A stretch of 64,000 nucleotides of DNA. Source: Sipunculus nudus. Lineage: Eukaryota > Annelida > Sipuncula > Golfingiida > Sipunculidae. Positions 14,757 through 24,757 of the stretch are shown here, one piece after another. The DNA lies in contig CM049306.1 of the NCBI GenBank assembly GCA_026874595.1, forward strand, positions 84,532,142 through 84,596,141, read 5' to 3'. Under the pieces are notes generated by a model. The model was not told the origin of the DNA and ran no database searches. It saw only the letters and a program-made list of their open reading frames with translations. The number at the start of each line of letters is the position of its first letter. Position 1 is the first letter of the stretch. A program made the translations under genes and the position numbers.

Positions 14757-15452
14757 ATTATTGTTGTGTTTTTGGTATTTTACTTGTTGTAGTATGTTGC
14801 AATAAGAAATTAAGCATTAATGAAAAACATTGCAGTATCTACATTACAGTGGACTTTACCTGGTTCCAGTGATTTTAGTGGTGACTTGATCAGCTCTGAG
14901 CTACTTGATTTTGCTGTTTTTACAGTCAAATACTAATTTTATGTTTGTTCAATCTGTACAGTGGTACCATTAAACATTGTAAGATGATGCTTAATTGGTT
15001 GGCAGATCTTGTGATGGTAGTTACTCCCTCCCCTCTCTCTTCCCCTTTTCCCATTTTATAGGGGCTTGGGGGGTGCAAGTGTGTGCCTTTTGTGGGGGGG
15101 GGGGCTTTTAAGACTTTAATTTAGTCTGGTATCAGGTCTTGATTACTTCAACTGGTAATGTAATTTGGTTAACAAGTCATTAAAACAATAAACAAATGCA
15201 GTCTGATTACAAAATGTTCAGAAATTTCAGGGCTCATGCAGTTATTTATGTAACAACAGTTGGTGTCACTACTTCTTTGATAGTGTTTTCAAGTTGCATT
15301 ATTAACCTATGGCCAGAGGCCAACATCTTTACACAGGTAATATTAATATTTTGGAGTGCTTTAAAGTAAGCAAATGTTCAGTTTCTTTTAATAGAATAGA
15401 AATGATGGCTTCCCTTTGCATGTATATTTTAATACAAATGAAGATTATGTAC

Positions 15453-15530
<78 letters not shown>

Positions 15531-18500
15531 TATTGGTGTGTACCTTAGGACATATTTTGATACTTGTGTTCAAGTCAGGTAGCACTTAAAAAGTACTCAA
15601 GCCCTAAATTTACTACCCATTTAGCCATGCAAAGTAACATTGATTCCACATGCTTGGTTCACGTGGACTTTTTATTTACCCAACAGTGTCAGCTACCATA
15701 AAAAATCATTGTTATATCGACCATGCCTGGGGGTGTCTCATGTTAACATCCTTTAACAGCTTCAATGTGAAGGGGTGTCTGTTTTTTGTAACAAACTCAC
15801 ACATCCAGCACCACCCTGTTTGCTATTATGGGTGTAAAAAAAATACAGTTCTGGCACTAAACTCCATTTGATAGCCCTACTCTATATGTACAGGAGTTAT
15901 AACAAAACGAAAATCATTACACATAAAGTGATACCCATTTTTGCATTCAGAACATCAGGCATAGCCGTTTGGTGATCAGTGACGGACTTTAGTAGGTAAA
16001 ACACAGGGTACATTCATTTGCTGGAAAGTACTTATACTGTGTTTACTCAAAACAAAAAGTGGTTCTTAGTTTTGAGTGGTGCTACATGTACACTTTTTCT
16101 GGCTAAACTATCGGTTACAGAGGCATTGTCAGACAAAAGGAATAGTAAGAGTGCCCAGTTATTGTTGTGTCATTGATTGGCACTCATGAATGGCCAACTC
16201 TGTTTGGTAGCAGAATGGTGGGCATGGAAGCCTGAACCACAATAGTCCTAGAGCCCTTGTACCTACAGTCACCCTCAATGCATGGTTGCTATGGAATATT
16301 TATCCTTTCTTAAGATCTCTTACAGTGATTGACACACTCCATACGTCATTGGTTTGTTTAATTCTTTACCTTGACATCAGCATAAGAAATTTTAATGTGA
16401 TTCCTGCAGAGTCAATAACAGGATAAATATTTACTGTTGATTTTCAAAAAAGAGACATATATATACTTATGATTATAATCAGACAAAGCAGATTCTTAAA
16501 TTAACTTCACTTAAACCCAAAGTATCTCACCTGTAAAAGTATGAGATCTATAATAATAGGTAACCCACAGCATACACTTTTAAATGAAAAGAAAACTGTA
16601 GAAAACAATAAAATATTGCCTATCCAATCCTTACTTTATGTATCAGATATCCAGAAATACTAGTAAACATTATTGTACTTCATTTAAGGGTTTCTAATTA
16701 TGCTTTGTTATTGTTTTCTTACAGTATGATGATTTTAACTACACGAGACACCCTGTGTTGACAAAAGCTGTGTTTGCTGTGTTTGCAATACTTGTGCCCA
16801 TTCTGCTGTTGAACATGCTGATTGCTATGATGGGAAACACATATCAACAGATCATATCCAGATCAGCCAAAGAGTGGAGGAGACAGGTAGGTTGAAGGCT
16901 ATGATGATACATAGCACATATCAACAAACTGTATTCAGACCAGCTAAAGAGTGGAGAAGACAGGTAGGTTGAAGGCTATGATGATAAATAGCACATATCA
17001 ACAAACTGTATTCAGACCAGCTAAAGAGTGGAGAAGACAGGTAGGTTGAAGGCTATGATGATACATAGCACATATCAACAAACTGTATTCAGACCAGCTA
17101 AAGAGTGGAGAAGACAGGTAGGTTGAAGGCTATGATGATACATAGCACATATCAACAAACTGTATTCAGACCAGCTAAAGAGTGGAGGAGACAGGTAGGT
17201 TGAAGGCTATGATGATACATAGCACATATCAACAAACTGTATTCAGACCAGCTAAAGAGTGGAGGAGACAGGTAGGTTGAAGGCTAAGATGATACATAGC
17301 ACATATCAACAAACTGTATTCAGACCAGCTAAAGAGTGGAGGAGACAGGTAGGTTGAAGGCTATGATGATACATAGCACATATCAACAAACTGTATTCAG
17401 ACCAGCTAAAGAGTGGAGGAGACAGGTAGGTTGAAGGCTATGATGATACATAGCACATATCAACAAACTGTATTCAGACCAGCTAAAGAGTGGAGGAGAC
17501 AGGTAGGCTGATGGCTATGATGATACATAGCACATATCAACAAACTGTATTCAGACCAGCTAAAGAGTGGAGATTCGAAGACAGATAGGTTGATGGCTGT
17601 GATGGGTAACGCATATCAACAAATCATATCCAGATCAACTGAAACTTGTTTTATTTACACCTTGTGTGTTTTAAGAAGCAAGATTACTGTGCTTGCCGTG
17701 TTATTTTAATATTAGGCAAACTTAAAATCAACAATGAACTTAATTATTGAAATTTATATCATCCACATTAGTTATAGAGGTCACATTAAATATTAATTCA
17801 GTAATATCAAGATCAGAATTCATATTTATTCAGCGTATTTTCTTTATGCACTGTGTTTTGATTTATGAACATACCAGGTTATATTAATCAGTCATTTCAA
17901 AATATGTATTTTTTAATCATAGCATTGTCTAAAATGAAACAATAATGTGTCTGATTAATCTCATGAGAGATATTGTGTGTAAATTATTTTTCCAGTGGGC
18001 AAAAATTGTGATAGTTCTGGAGAGGACATTTTCTAGACAGCAGCTACTTAAGTACCAGGAAGAATACTCGGTTAAGCTCCTTGGGCGGGAAAATGACAGA
18101 GGTCTTATGGTGATCAAAACATCTGCAAAGACCAAAGCACGGCAACGTAAAGGGGCAATCTCTAACTGGAAGGTAAGTCACCAAGTTATCTTCACACTTG
18201 TAAGTGGATTTGTATATTTCTATTTAGAATGTTCATTACATGAGCTTGATATTTGGTATATTAGGAAAATAATCAACTTGGCTATATGTTCCTGTTTAAA
18301 TGCATGATACCATGACATGTTGTAAGAACAGTGAAACAAAAGAGCCTCTAGTGCCTTATCAAGAGAAAGAAAATTGCACCAGTCAAAAACTTCTTGTAAA
18401 GCAACCATGTAGGTTTGTGTAATTTAAATTTATTCTGGGTTTTGTTTCAGAAATTGGTTAAAGAGATAAAGGATCTGATCAAAGACCAGAAGAAGAAAGG

Positions 18501-19212
18501 TCGTGCAGGTCCTATAGATCTGACATCACAGGAGGTGGCTCTACACCAGCAGCGCAAACGTCAGTCCAAGATGGACCGCCAGTTGCTGGGGGCAGGGAGT
18601 GATGACTTATCAGCTTCAGCGGACGGGCTTTTATCGGCGATGACCCAGCTGGCATGGGAGAAAGACATCGATTTGATGAAAGCACCAAAGAAGGAAATTC
18701 CAGAGGAAGAGATAGCTGAATTAGAACAATCAATTCTAAAAGAGGATACAAGGACTGAATCTGTAAAATGTTTACCTAGCCCTCCGTCATCTAAGCTGGG
18801 CAAAGCTAGTTTGTCACAGGATAGTTCTCCTCTTAAGTCAGACAATACAAAACATGAGCAGGTCGGGATGAAGGAACTCCGAGGAGGTCATAGGTCAAAT
18901 AAAGTTGCACCGCAAGAGAAAGTGTCCTCAAAGAGTCCTACATCAGCTGATTCAGCATCACCAGTACCAGGTGATAATCCGCCACAAAAACACAATGCTT
19001 CCAATGTGATTGTCCCCAAGAAAAAGAAACCTCTTTTGCCGAAGAGTGCCAAACAAAGAAGTGGTTCAGGAGAATCCAAAGACTCTGCATTTTCAGAAGG
19101 AAAGCCAAAACCTTTGAAAGCTATGGATTCTAGAACAAGTTCTAATTCAGCATCTTCTCTGACTTCTTTGTTAAATGCGTGGGATGATAAACCACAAAAC
19201 AGCGATGTATGA
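340..19212 (+). CDS. TRPV-family cation channel (Nanchung/Inactive-like), C-terminal part, 4 exons
   Basis: Exons 340-446, 16725-16886, 17996-18172 and 18451-19212 join in phase into about 401 residues. In order these give the end of S5, a pore loop ([13 protein letters not shown]), S6 ([20 protein letters not shown]), the MGNTYQQII segment, the post-S6 helix ([16 protein letters not shown]), the block [20 protein letters not shown], and a long Lys/Ser-rich cytosolic tail. TRPV channels are tetrameric plasma-membrane cation channels; the invertebrate Nanchung/Inactive and OSM-9/OCR members act in mechano- and chemosensation. The S6 and post-S6 blocks are diagnostic of TRPV. Choosing between the Inactive/OSM-9 and Nanchung/OCR branches needs a tree; I lean to Inactive/OSM-9. 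The ankyrin repeats and S1-S4 must lie upstream of position 1. Vertebrate TRPV5/6-like is the likely automated label. Confidence 0.93.
4622..4676. repeat. (TA)n microsatellite
   Basis: About 27 uninterrupted TA units inside the long TRPV intron. Confidence 0.97.
5995..6044. repeat. (TA)n microsatellite
   Basis: About 25 TA units roughly 110 bp before the start of an R1 element. Confidence 0.97.
6153..7920 (+). mobile_element. R1 element, near full-length copy a
   Basis: Starts TTTTTAGCAGACCTGTGAGC and ends at a near-palindrome, AAGCCTGTAAGCCTT, followed by T-rich sequence; those ends recur in the copies at 25522-30260 and 36201-38688. The interior repeats monomers with the phrases ATTTCACAGAAATGATCC, CAAGTTTGTTCAAATGG and GTGGCGCCACCT or variants. 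It has no coding capacity, so it is a non-autonomous element. A 425 bp MITE sits inside it at 7185-7609. The family name is mine. Confidence 0.75.
7185..7609. mobile_element. TA-flanked MITE (Tc1/mariner-like ends) inside R1 copy a
   Basis: Terminal inverted repeats of about 27 bp begin CTGTGGTTG at the left and end CAACCACAG at the right, with TA on both outer sides (7183-7184 and 7610-7611). The interior repeats TTCGCGA-type motifs. The other R1 copies read straight through this point (around 27700 and, in reverse, 37790), so they supply the empty site. TA duplication and short inverted repeats with no ORF fit a non-autonomous Tc1/mariner-type MITE. Confidence 0.85.
7921..8777. other. TRPV intron spacer between R1 copies
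   Basis: AT-rich intron sequence; no exon or recognisable element seen. Confidence 0.6.
8778..9405 (+). mobile_element. R1 element copy b, 3'-truncated
   Basis: Begins TTTAGCGAACCTGTGAGC and follows R1 through its GTCGTC-rich stretch and the first monomers, then loses similarity near 9400 without the AAGGCCT hairpin end. Confidence 0.7.
9587..9649. repeat. Cluster of five TCTAGA palindromes
   Basis: TCTAGA occurs at 9589, 9602, 9610, 9631 and 9644. Two copies sit inside the perfect 10-bp palindrome TGTCTAGACA (9587-9596 and 9629-9638). The surrounding 250 bp matches none of the repeat families here. Confidence 0.9.
10405..12310 (+). mobile_element. R3 element copy a, nested in R2 copy a
   Basis: Starts TTAGCTCAGCTGACTATAAG, which folds with the following CTGAGCT into a terminal hairpin, then a GTCC tract (10451-10513), then long AT-rich unique sequence, and ends GTCAGCTGAGC ... 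GGTCCCTTGTTT. GCTCAGCTGAC at the start and GTCAGCTGAGC near the end are inverted. R2 sequence (GGGAACAGTTT | ACGATTGGGC) resumes across the junction, so the insertion fell in a T-tract. There is no coding capacity. Confidence 0.78.
10451..10513 (+). repeat. (GTCC)n tetranucleotide tract
   Basis: About 15 GTCC units with a few GTCT variants, directly after the terminal hairpin of R3 copy a. The repeat gives Ser/Val/Arg/Pro peptides in all frames; these are not genes. Confidence 0.93.
12418..13531. repeat. Tandem 556 bp duplication of R2 dimers
   Basis: The segments 12418-12974 and 12975-13531 are nearly identical over 556 bp, which is two R2 dimer units of about 278 bp. Few differences between them imply a recent unequal exchange. 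Confidence 0.82.
14722..14753 (+). repeat. (CT)n microsatellite
   Basis: About 16 CT units; they account for the Ser-Leu run in the 115-codon frame across this point. Confidence 0.95.
15456..15532. repeat. (TA)n microsatellite
   Basis: About 38 TA units with one CA interruption near the 3' end. Confidence 0.97.
16725..16886 (+). CDS. TRPV exon: S6 and start of the C-terminus
   Basis: Acceptor TTTTCTTACAG at 16724, donor CAG|GTAGGT at 16887. The 162 nt are phase 0 at both ends and encode 54 residues from [10 protein letters not shown] through the hydrophobic S6 to RSAKEWRRQ. The last 63 bases of this exon are the source of the downstream 77 bp tandem repeat, so the authentic donor is the first of nine near-identical donors. 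Confidence 0.93.
16824..17640 (+). repeat. 77 bp minisatellite derived from the exon 3' end plus donor site
   Basis: Starting with the exon end itself, GTAGGT donor copies recur exactly every 77 bp at 16887, 16964, 17041, 17118, 17195, 17272, 17349, 17426 and 17503, then a degenerate ATAGGT near 17583. Each unit is 66 bp resembling the exon 3' end (still readable as [20 protein letters not shown]) followed by 11 intron bases. Repeat units share differences from the exon, including a 3-nt insertion. The outermost partial copy (about 17590-17640) lacks that insertion and is closer to the exon, which suggests an early duplication followed by homogenised amplification. Confidence 0.95.
17996..18172 (+). 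CDS. TRPV exon: post-S6 cytosolic region
   Basis: Acceptor TTTTTCCAG at 17995, donor AAG|GTAAGT at 18173. It has 177 nt in phase 0: 59 residues starting [18 protein letters not shown] and ending [11 protein letters not shown]. The [10 protein letters not shown] and MVIK...KARQRKGA blocks are hallmark invertebrate TRPV C-terminal sequence. Confidence 0.92.
18451..19212 (+). CDS. TRPV terminal exon: charged cytosolic tail and stop
   Basis: Acceptor TTTGTTTCAG at 18450; 253 codons and a TGA at 19210-19212. It starts [20 protein letters not shown], a basic amphipathic stretch, then an acidic helix ([13 protein letters not shown]), then a Ser/Pro/Lys-rich low-complexity tail ending [13 protein letters not shown]. 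The frame continues open upstream to 18415, but the phase and acceptor set the exon start at 18451. Tail sequence of this kind is poorly conserved, so the assignment rests on phase and on the exon before it. Confidence 0.88.
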   Translation, partial: KLVKEIKDLIKDQKKKGRAGPIDLTSQEVALHQQRKRQSKMDRQLLGAGSDDLSASADGLLSAMTQLAWEKDIDLMKAPKKEIPEEEIAELEQSILKEDTRTESVKCLPSPPSSKLGKASLSQDSSPLKSDNTKHEQVGMKELRGGHRSNKVAPQEKVSSKSPTSADSASPVPGDNPPQKHNASNVIVPKKKKPLLPKSAKQRSGSGESKDSAFSEGKPKPLKAMDSRTSSNSASSLTSLLNAWDDKPQNSDV

Positions 19213-19845
19213 AACAGTGTTTCATTGATACTTGATATTTTGTATGCAAAGCAACTGTACCTTCATTCATGTATTTTTGGTCATACACATACTGATATTT
19301 TTGACTACTTCCTAAGAATCAGGAAAATAATTTTGTGATATTTTCATTTCTAGTTGTGTATTGGAGACATTCCAACTGTATATTCAGTATATCAAGAGAA
19401 GTCCTTCTTGTGGTCAATCCATGCATGTATTTTTTGCTAGAGAGGTATGGTAGTTACTTTAGAAGTTTTTATGTGTGCAAGATGGCTTGACCTAAGGTCA
19501 TAGTCTCAGTGCCAAATATTTAAACAGACACCAAACCAAGTTACTTTGTATTTTTCAGCTTTAATGTTGATAACATGTCCTTTTTTTCATCTGATAATCA
19601 TAACCTTGTACCCCTACATTAACAGAAAGTTGTTTTATTCTGGCTATGGGGGCCATATTATACTATATCATTGACTGTGATATTACCCATATAATAAACT
19701 TAAGTGTATCCTGCTGATTGGCTGTATATAATATAATTTGTTTTAATTAGTTTTTGTTTAAGCTCTTGTGAAAATAATGCAGTTAATGCCAAATATATGT
19801 GTGTATAATGAAACTGATTGCTAATAAATACTCGAACAATAATTC
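19213..19845 (+). other. TRPV 3' UTR (inferred)
   Basis: Non-coding AT-rich sequence after the stop, with AATAAA at 19693-19698 and again at 19823-19828. The exact cleavage site is unknown. Confidence 0.55.
19823..19828 (+). promoter_or_regulatory. Candidate poly(A) signal of the TRPV gene
   Basis: AATAAA about 610 bases after the stop codon; an alternative at 19693-19698 would give a shorter UTR. Confidence 0.45.
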
Positions 19846-20650
19846 AGGTTTGAGTCCATATTTTTTCAGTCTTGCTACTTATTGTATTATCTCTCTTTTT
19901 CTTGAAGAATGCTTCCATCATATAATTTTGCAAATGTTCAGCTGAACTGGTAAAATAATTTTCACAACTACCCAATTTATTTTCGTTCGTAACTAAAAAA
20001 GCATCATTTCTCCATGTTTTTATGTCCTCATAAATGCGGTTGAACATGTTATTTATTGCCAAGGTCCAGTTTTCACAAATTTTTGCAATAAAAAAATCAA
20101 ACAAAACTTTACATGAACAAGAGTCAACATTGGTCATGGCTGAATGCCCAACCTGTAGTGCATTTTATTTTGCTGACGCAGGTCCGTTGTATCATACTAT
20201 AATTACTGTGCAAACAATGCCCTTGCAAAAACAACCCTCAGAGAGGCATTAATCAAACATATCTTCTGTACTTGTCGAAGTGGTAATTCTCTGAACATTC
20301 TCAAAATGACCATTTCTAAAAATAATCATGAGACCTGCTTGAAATTAAAAACAAAAGACCCATGGGTCATGAAGCTCAGCTGACCAGCATGAGATTTTAG
20401 CCTAACATTCACAACAGGCATTTTTTCATCTGAAAGCCCAATAGAGATTAACCTCGGAAGCATTGACCTTTGACCTTCTGGCACTTAAGGTCTCATGATC
20501 GTCAAACAACCAGGTTTCTTGCTTAAGTGATGGGTCAGACTGAATCCAGTCATGGATGGTCTATACAGGTTGTAAAAGAGAAGAATAAGATCTGGGTCAA
20601 CGTCACCTATTTTCAAACTTCTCTGAACTCGAATGAAACAAAACTGCTTT
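19846..20650. other. Intergenic sequence after TRPV
   Basis: No gene recognised. Overlapping frames on both strands (19844-20137 minus, 20034-20252 plus) have no recognisable domain. An inverted R3-type end fragment (GACCCATGGGTC...CTCAGCTGAC) lies near 20355-20395. Confidence 0.5.
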
Positions 20651-20850
20651 TTTTTTTTAGCTCAGCTGACTATAATTCATCTGGGCTACAGTCATGGTCC
20701 TGAATCTAAAATTAAACATAAAATGAGATGTCCCTATGTTCTCTACCACACTGACAATCAGGACAATGCAACTTTATTCCTTCGAGAAATTGGGGGGGGG
20801 GGGGGAGGGGGGGGGGGGGTGTCCTCCTTTAACCAACGACCTTTTTTTTT
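20651..20850 (+). mobile_element. R3 element fragment with poly-G
   Basis: Begins in a T-run followed by AGCTCAGCTGACTATAA and an ATGAGATGTCCC stretch seen in R3 copy a, then breaks off in a G-rich run (20792-20819). Confidence 0.6.
20792..20819 (+). repeat. Poly-G run
   Basis: Twenty-eight bases that are all G except one A. Confidence 0.95.
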
Positions 20851-22714
20851 ATGCCCCCGCCACAAAGTGGCCGGGGCATATAGTTTTACCCATGTCCGTC
20901 ATTCCGTCCTTCCTTCATTCCAAAATCAAACAGTTGAACGGACTTTTTTCGCAATGCCTGCAGATATTGGCCTGATTTTTTATGTGTTGGCAGATAATGA
21001 CCAGTTACAGATCGAGTTCACGTTTTGTCCCATTTGACCTTTTTACAGCTCCGAAACTTAGAAAATTTCATGAAAAATAGAAATTTTCATGACAAATACA
21101 CATGTACGGACTTTATTTCGCAATGCCTGAAGATATTGGCCTGATTTTTGGTGTGTGTGCAGATATTGACCAGTTACAGATCGAGTTTGCGTTTCGTCCC
21201 GGTTGACCTACTTTTGACCATTAACAGCTCCTTAATGTAGAAAATTTCATGAAAAATATATATTTTCATGACAAATACACATGTATGGACTTTTTTCGCA
21301 ATGCCTGCAGATATTGGCCTGATTTTTGATGTGTATTCAGATAATGACTAGTTACACATCGAGTTCGCATTTTGTCCCAGTTGACCTACTTTTGACCGTT
21401 TTACAGCTCCTAAACATAGAAAATTTCATGAAAAATAGAAATTTTCATGACAAATACACATGTACGGACTTTTTTTCGCAATGTCTGCAGATATTGGCCC
21501 GATTTTTGGTGTGTGGACAGATAATGACCAGTTACAGATCGAGTTCGCGTTTCGTCGCGGTTGACCTACTTTTGATTGTTTTACGGCTCCTAAACATAGA
21601 AATTTTCATGAAAAATATAAATTTTCACGACAAATGTATATGTACAGCCGTTTTTAGCCCTCAGCTCATAGGCTGATGGGCTATTGTCGTCACCCAAGAT
21701 GTCCGTCTATCCGTCCGTCCATCTGTCTGTCGGGTGCATGTCCGTCCGTCCGTCCGTTCCGCATCTGTTAACTTTTACCTTGTGAGCGGGATATCTCTAA
21801 AAGGATTCACCGTTGGAATTTTATTTCATCAGTGAAGATGTATATCGATAAAATCTCGGTCAAGTTCGAAGATGGGTGACCTTGACCCATTTATCTACAT
21901 TTTAGAGCTGATTATAGAAAAACACTCAGAAGCTTATATCTCAGGAACCATTGTGTGGATTTTCACAAAACTTACTATGATCATTGGGACTGATGGTCTG
22001 TACGTGCTACACAATTTTGGTGGCGTCACCTGCAATTTCTGATTTTTTAATGAAATTTTATCGGATTTTTCAATTTTGGCCTTTTGTGCAGGATATCTCC
22101 AAAGGTATTCAACTAAGGAACTTCATAACCTCAGTGCTTTTGCATCATATTTACAAAATCTTGGTCAAGTTCAAAGATGGGTGGTCTTGACCTACTTTTC
22201 AAGGTCACAGAGCTTAGTATAGAAAAAAACTTAGGGGGATATTTCTCAGGAAGCATTTGATGGATTGTTATAAAACATGGTACATACCTCTCCAATTTAA
22301 ATTTATAGCTGATTATTAGCTTTTGCTAATATTCTAGTTTCGCAATGCAATGCTTACAGATACTGGCCCAATGTTTGGTCTGTGGGCGCATAATGACCAC
22401 TTACAGATCAAGTCTGCGTTTCGTCCCAGTTAACCTATTTTTGACCATATGACAGATCCTGAACATAGAAAATTTCATGAAAGACAGAAATTTTTATGAA
22501 AAATGCACATGTATGGACTTTTTTTCACAATGCCTGCATACTGGCCTGATTTTTGGTGTGTTGCTTGATAATGATCCGTTACAGATCGAGTTTCATTTTG
22601 CCCTTCTTGACCTACTTTTGACCATACAACACCTGAACATAAAAAAATTTACAAAATTTAACAAATATTTCTAATTTGCCCCAGGCGGGGGCATTCGTGT
22701 CGTTCCGACACATT
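20851..22714 (+). mobile_element. ATGCCCCCGCC element with 179 bp tandem core
   Basis: The left end folds: ATGCCCCCGCCAC, loop AAA, GTGGCCGGGGCAT. The right end has GCGGGGGC and the hairpin GTGTCG-TTC-CGACAC. The interior is a tandem array with GGACTTTTTTCGCAATGCC starting at 20939, 21108, 21287 and 21466 (steps of 169-179 bp). A second element is nested at 21655-22337. There is no ORF of note; the frames at 21326-21676 and 22477-22674 are repeat shadows. ATGCCCC-ended repeats with TCCG-rich starts are common in molluscan genomes. Confidence 0.75.
21655..22337 (+). mobile_element. TTTTTAGCCC element nested in the ATGCCCC element
   Basis: Starts TTTTTAGCCCTCAGC and folds with GGCTGATGGGCT, followed by a GTCC-rich stretch (near 21700-21760), and ends ATTAGCTTTTGCTAATATTC. 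Neighbouring 179 bp monomers read GGACTTTTTTTCGCAATG at the equivalent place, giving the empty site and showing insertion in a T-tract. Confidence 0.7.
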
Positions 22715-22959
22715 TGTTTTAGACAAATCTTATGCATGACACCCGTTGAACCCTCCCTGCAAAAAATCCTGGATCTGCCGCTAGGTTAGGCCCACTGCCT
22801 CCCCAACCTATTACATAACCCACTTCACTCCTGGCTCCCTTAGCCCAGCTGAGTCTAGGTTCCCCTCAGTTGCACATTTTTGCCTGTAAGCTCTGTTGGT
22901 TTAACTTCATAGGATGCACTTATATGGATTTAAGTTTTTAAGATCTTAAATTTGAAAGC

Positions 22960-23440
22960 AAATGATAAAAATTGGAGCTTTTATCCAAGTTTTTAGAAGA
23001 CCATGTCATAAAAATAACTGCTGTTTACATCAGGCATAGCAGCAGCATAGAAGTTAATGCTCATCGAGCAGCTACAGGTTGCTGTGGTCAAGACCTCAAC
23101 CCTGCGTGCTCCCTAAGCATGTTCTCTGAGCCAACAGCCCTTTTATACTTGCAGTTTCGGCCATTTAGAAGGGCAATCCGTCTCGAAACACTGTCGTTCA
23201 CAAGATAGGGTTCGGCTTTCGAATGGCATGGCTGGGTCTCCGCTGCTGGGATCGGTAGAGGGAATGTAGGTTGCTTCTGCCTTTGCGGCTGTGGATGCTG
23301 TAGCTTTCCTACAAAATCACCGGTTCGGGATGTACGGTAGCCTATGCCAGAGGTGGTGTACGTGGTCACCTTGGATTGTTTAGGTAACAGTTGACAGGTC
23401 GAATAAGCAAGATGAATCATAATTTCAATGTTAAGTTTTT
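22960..23440. other. GC-richer low-repeat patch, identity unknown
   Basis: This patch stands out from the AT-rich surroundings and matches none of the families here. It carries a 110-codon minus frame (23088-23420) and an overlapping 78-codon plus frame. I recognise no domain in either and see no splice or promoter context that favours one. Confidence 0.4.
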
Positions 23441-23449
23441 TGCTTTTTT

Positions 23450-24082
23450 AGCTCAGCTGACTGTAAGTCATCCGAGCTATAGCGATCACTCTTTGTCCGT
23501 CGTCCGTCCGACCGTCTGTCCATTAACAGGGCACAAATCGTAACCACTGGACTTGGAATCTTCTAACTTTAAATCGAGAGAGATTCATGAAAAATCTCCT
23601 TGGAAACCTGGAATTAGGTCTCTGTTACTCATATCCTTCAAGCTATGGGGCTCCAAAGTACCCCCAAGAATAATGAAAAATTTGATACAAAATCTCAAGT
23701 ATCTGAACAACTAATGCATTGATCACCATGATTCTTTGCATGCATATTGATCATGGAGTGTTCCATCAGTTTCTGCAGACTGTTGGCGCCACCTGTATTT
23801 TTCGATTTTTTACGATATTTTCCCCTCTTTTTTGAGACCTTTAAAGATGTGACATTTGTTCACAGGGCACAAATTATAACCGCTGGACCTGGAATCTTCT
23901 CACTTTAAATCCTGAGAGGTCCATGAAAAGTCTCCTTGGAAATCTGGAAAATAATGCAATGATCATCATGATTCTTTGCATGGATATTGATCATGGAGTG
24001 TTTCATCAGTTTTTCCAGACTGGAAGGACTTATTGTCAACATGTCAGTCGGCTGAGCGTCATGAATCCTGGGTCACTTGTTT
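23450..24082 (+). mobile_element. R3 element copy c, short
   Basis: Begins AGCTCAGCTGACTGTAAGTC after a T-run, with a GTCCGTCC tract, monomers containing TTGGCGCCACCTGTATTTTT, and an end with GTCGGCTGAGCGTC ... GGGTCACTTGTTT. Two partial monomers are visible, repeating GGACCTGGAATCTTCT-type sequence. Confidence 0.72.
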
Positions 24083-24450
24083 AAAACAAAGTAAATTTCA
24101 GGATTTGAATCCTAAGCCTGAAATATTGCAAATTTATTTTATTAATTATTTATGTAATATTCAGATGTGATTGAATATGTAATATATGTGCTAATTGACA
24201 CGTTTAAAATATAATAATTATGGTGTAACTAGTCTACTAAGTAGCATTTCATTCTTATCTCTTAAAGTTTGTTAGACTTTGCTACGAATAACACTGGTAC
24301 ACTCAATCATGAATATAGGGCAAAGTTCATGGGATTTAATTTTTAGCTCACAAGACCATATATTTAACTGTTGAGAACTATTAAAGTTACACATTTTTTG
24401 TTTTTGAAATGTATTTTTTTCATATAACACTTGGGCCCATTTCTATTTTT

Positions 24451-24757
24451 AGCTCAGCTAACTATAAGTTACAGGGCCCGTTTTGAAACCGTTAGACCTA
24501 TGAGACCTACCTAAGTTTTCTTACCAAACCTGAAGCAATTTGTGTGTAAAAATGATAGGGGGTATGCAATACCTCCAAAATAATCATGTTCACAAGATAT
24601 CCGAAAAATTATGTATTATAATTCGGCTGATTTTACCTTTGGTGACAGAAATGCACGCCAGATGAAACCACAGTTGTAAAACTGATACCGTCAATGTAAT
24701 TTGGCAGTCATAAAGAAAGAAAAACAAGGGACCAATGGGTCACAGCGCTCAGCTGTT
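24451..24757. mobile_element. R3 element fragments, rearranged
   Basis: A plus-oriented R3 start (AGCTCAGCTAACTATAAG at 24451) is followed within 300 bp by a minus-oriented R3 end (AACAAGGGACCAATGGGTC then CGCTCAGCTG). Two truncated copies are therefore joined. Confidence 0.55.

Larger units (their letters stand above)
13800..16724. other. TRPV long intron, 3' part
   Basis: AT-rich intron. It holds one R1-type end fragment near 13943 (GCATTAGGCCTGTAGGCCTT), a (CT)n run, a G-run at 15097-15109 and a long TA microsatellite. No exon is seen until the acceptor at 16724. Confidence 0.65.

Noticed and set aside
14525-14872. 115-codon plus frame with Ser-Leu run
   Set aside because: It spans a (CT)n microsatellite in an intron and has no domain.
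16887-17590. CRISPR-like regular direct repeats
   Set aside because: The 77 bp units are head-to-tail with no unique spacers, and they derive from the neighbouring exon in a eukaryotic gene.
18512-19079. Antisense frames inside the TRPV terminal exon
   Set aside because: They mirror the coding strand's biased composition and have no independent signals.
20034-20252. 72-codon plus frame with CPTC
   Set aside because: A single CxxC without further zinc ligands, an overlapping antisense frame of similar length and no recognised homology are not enough to call a gene.
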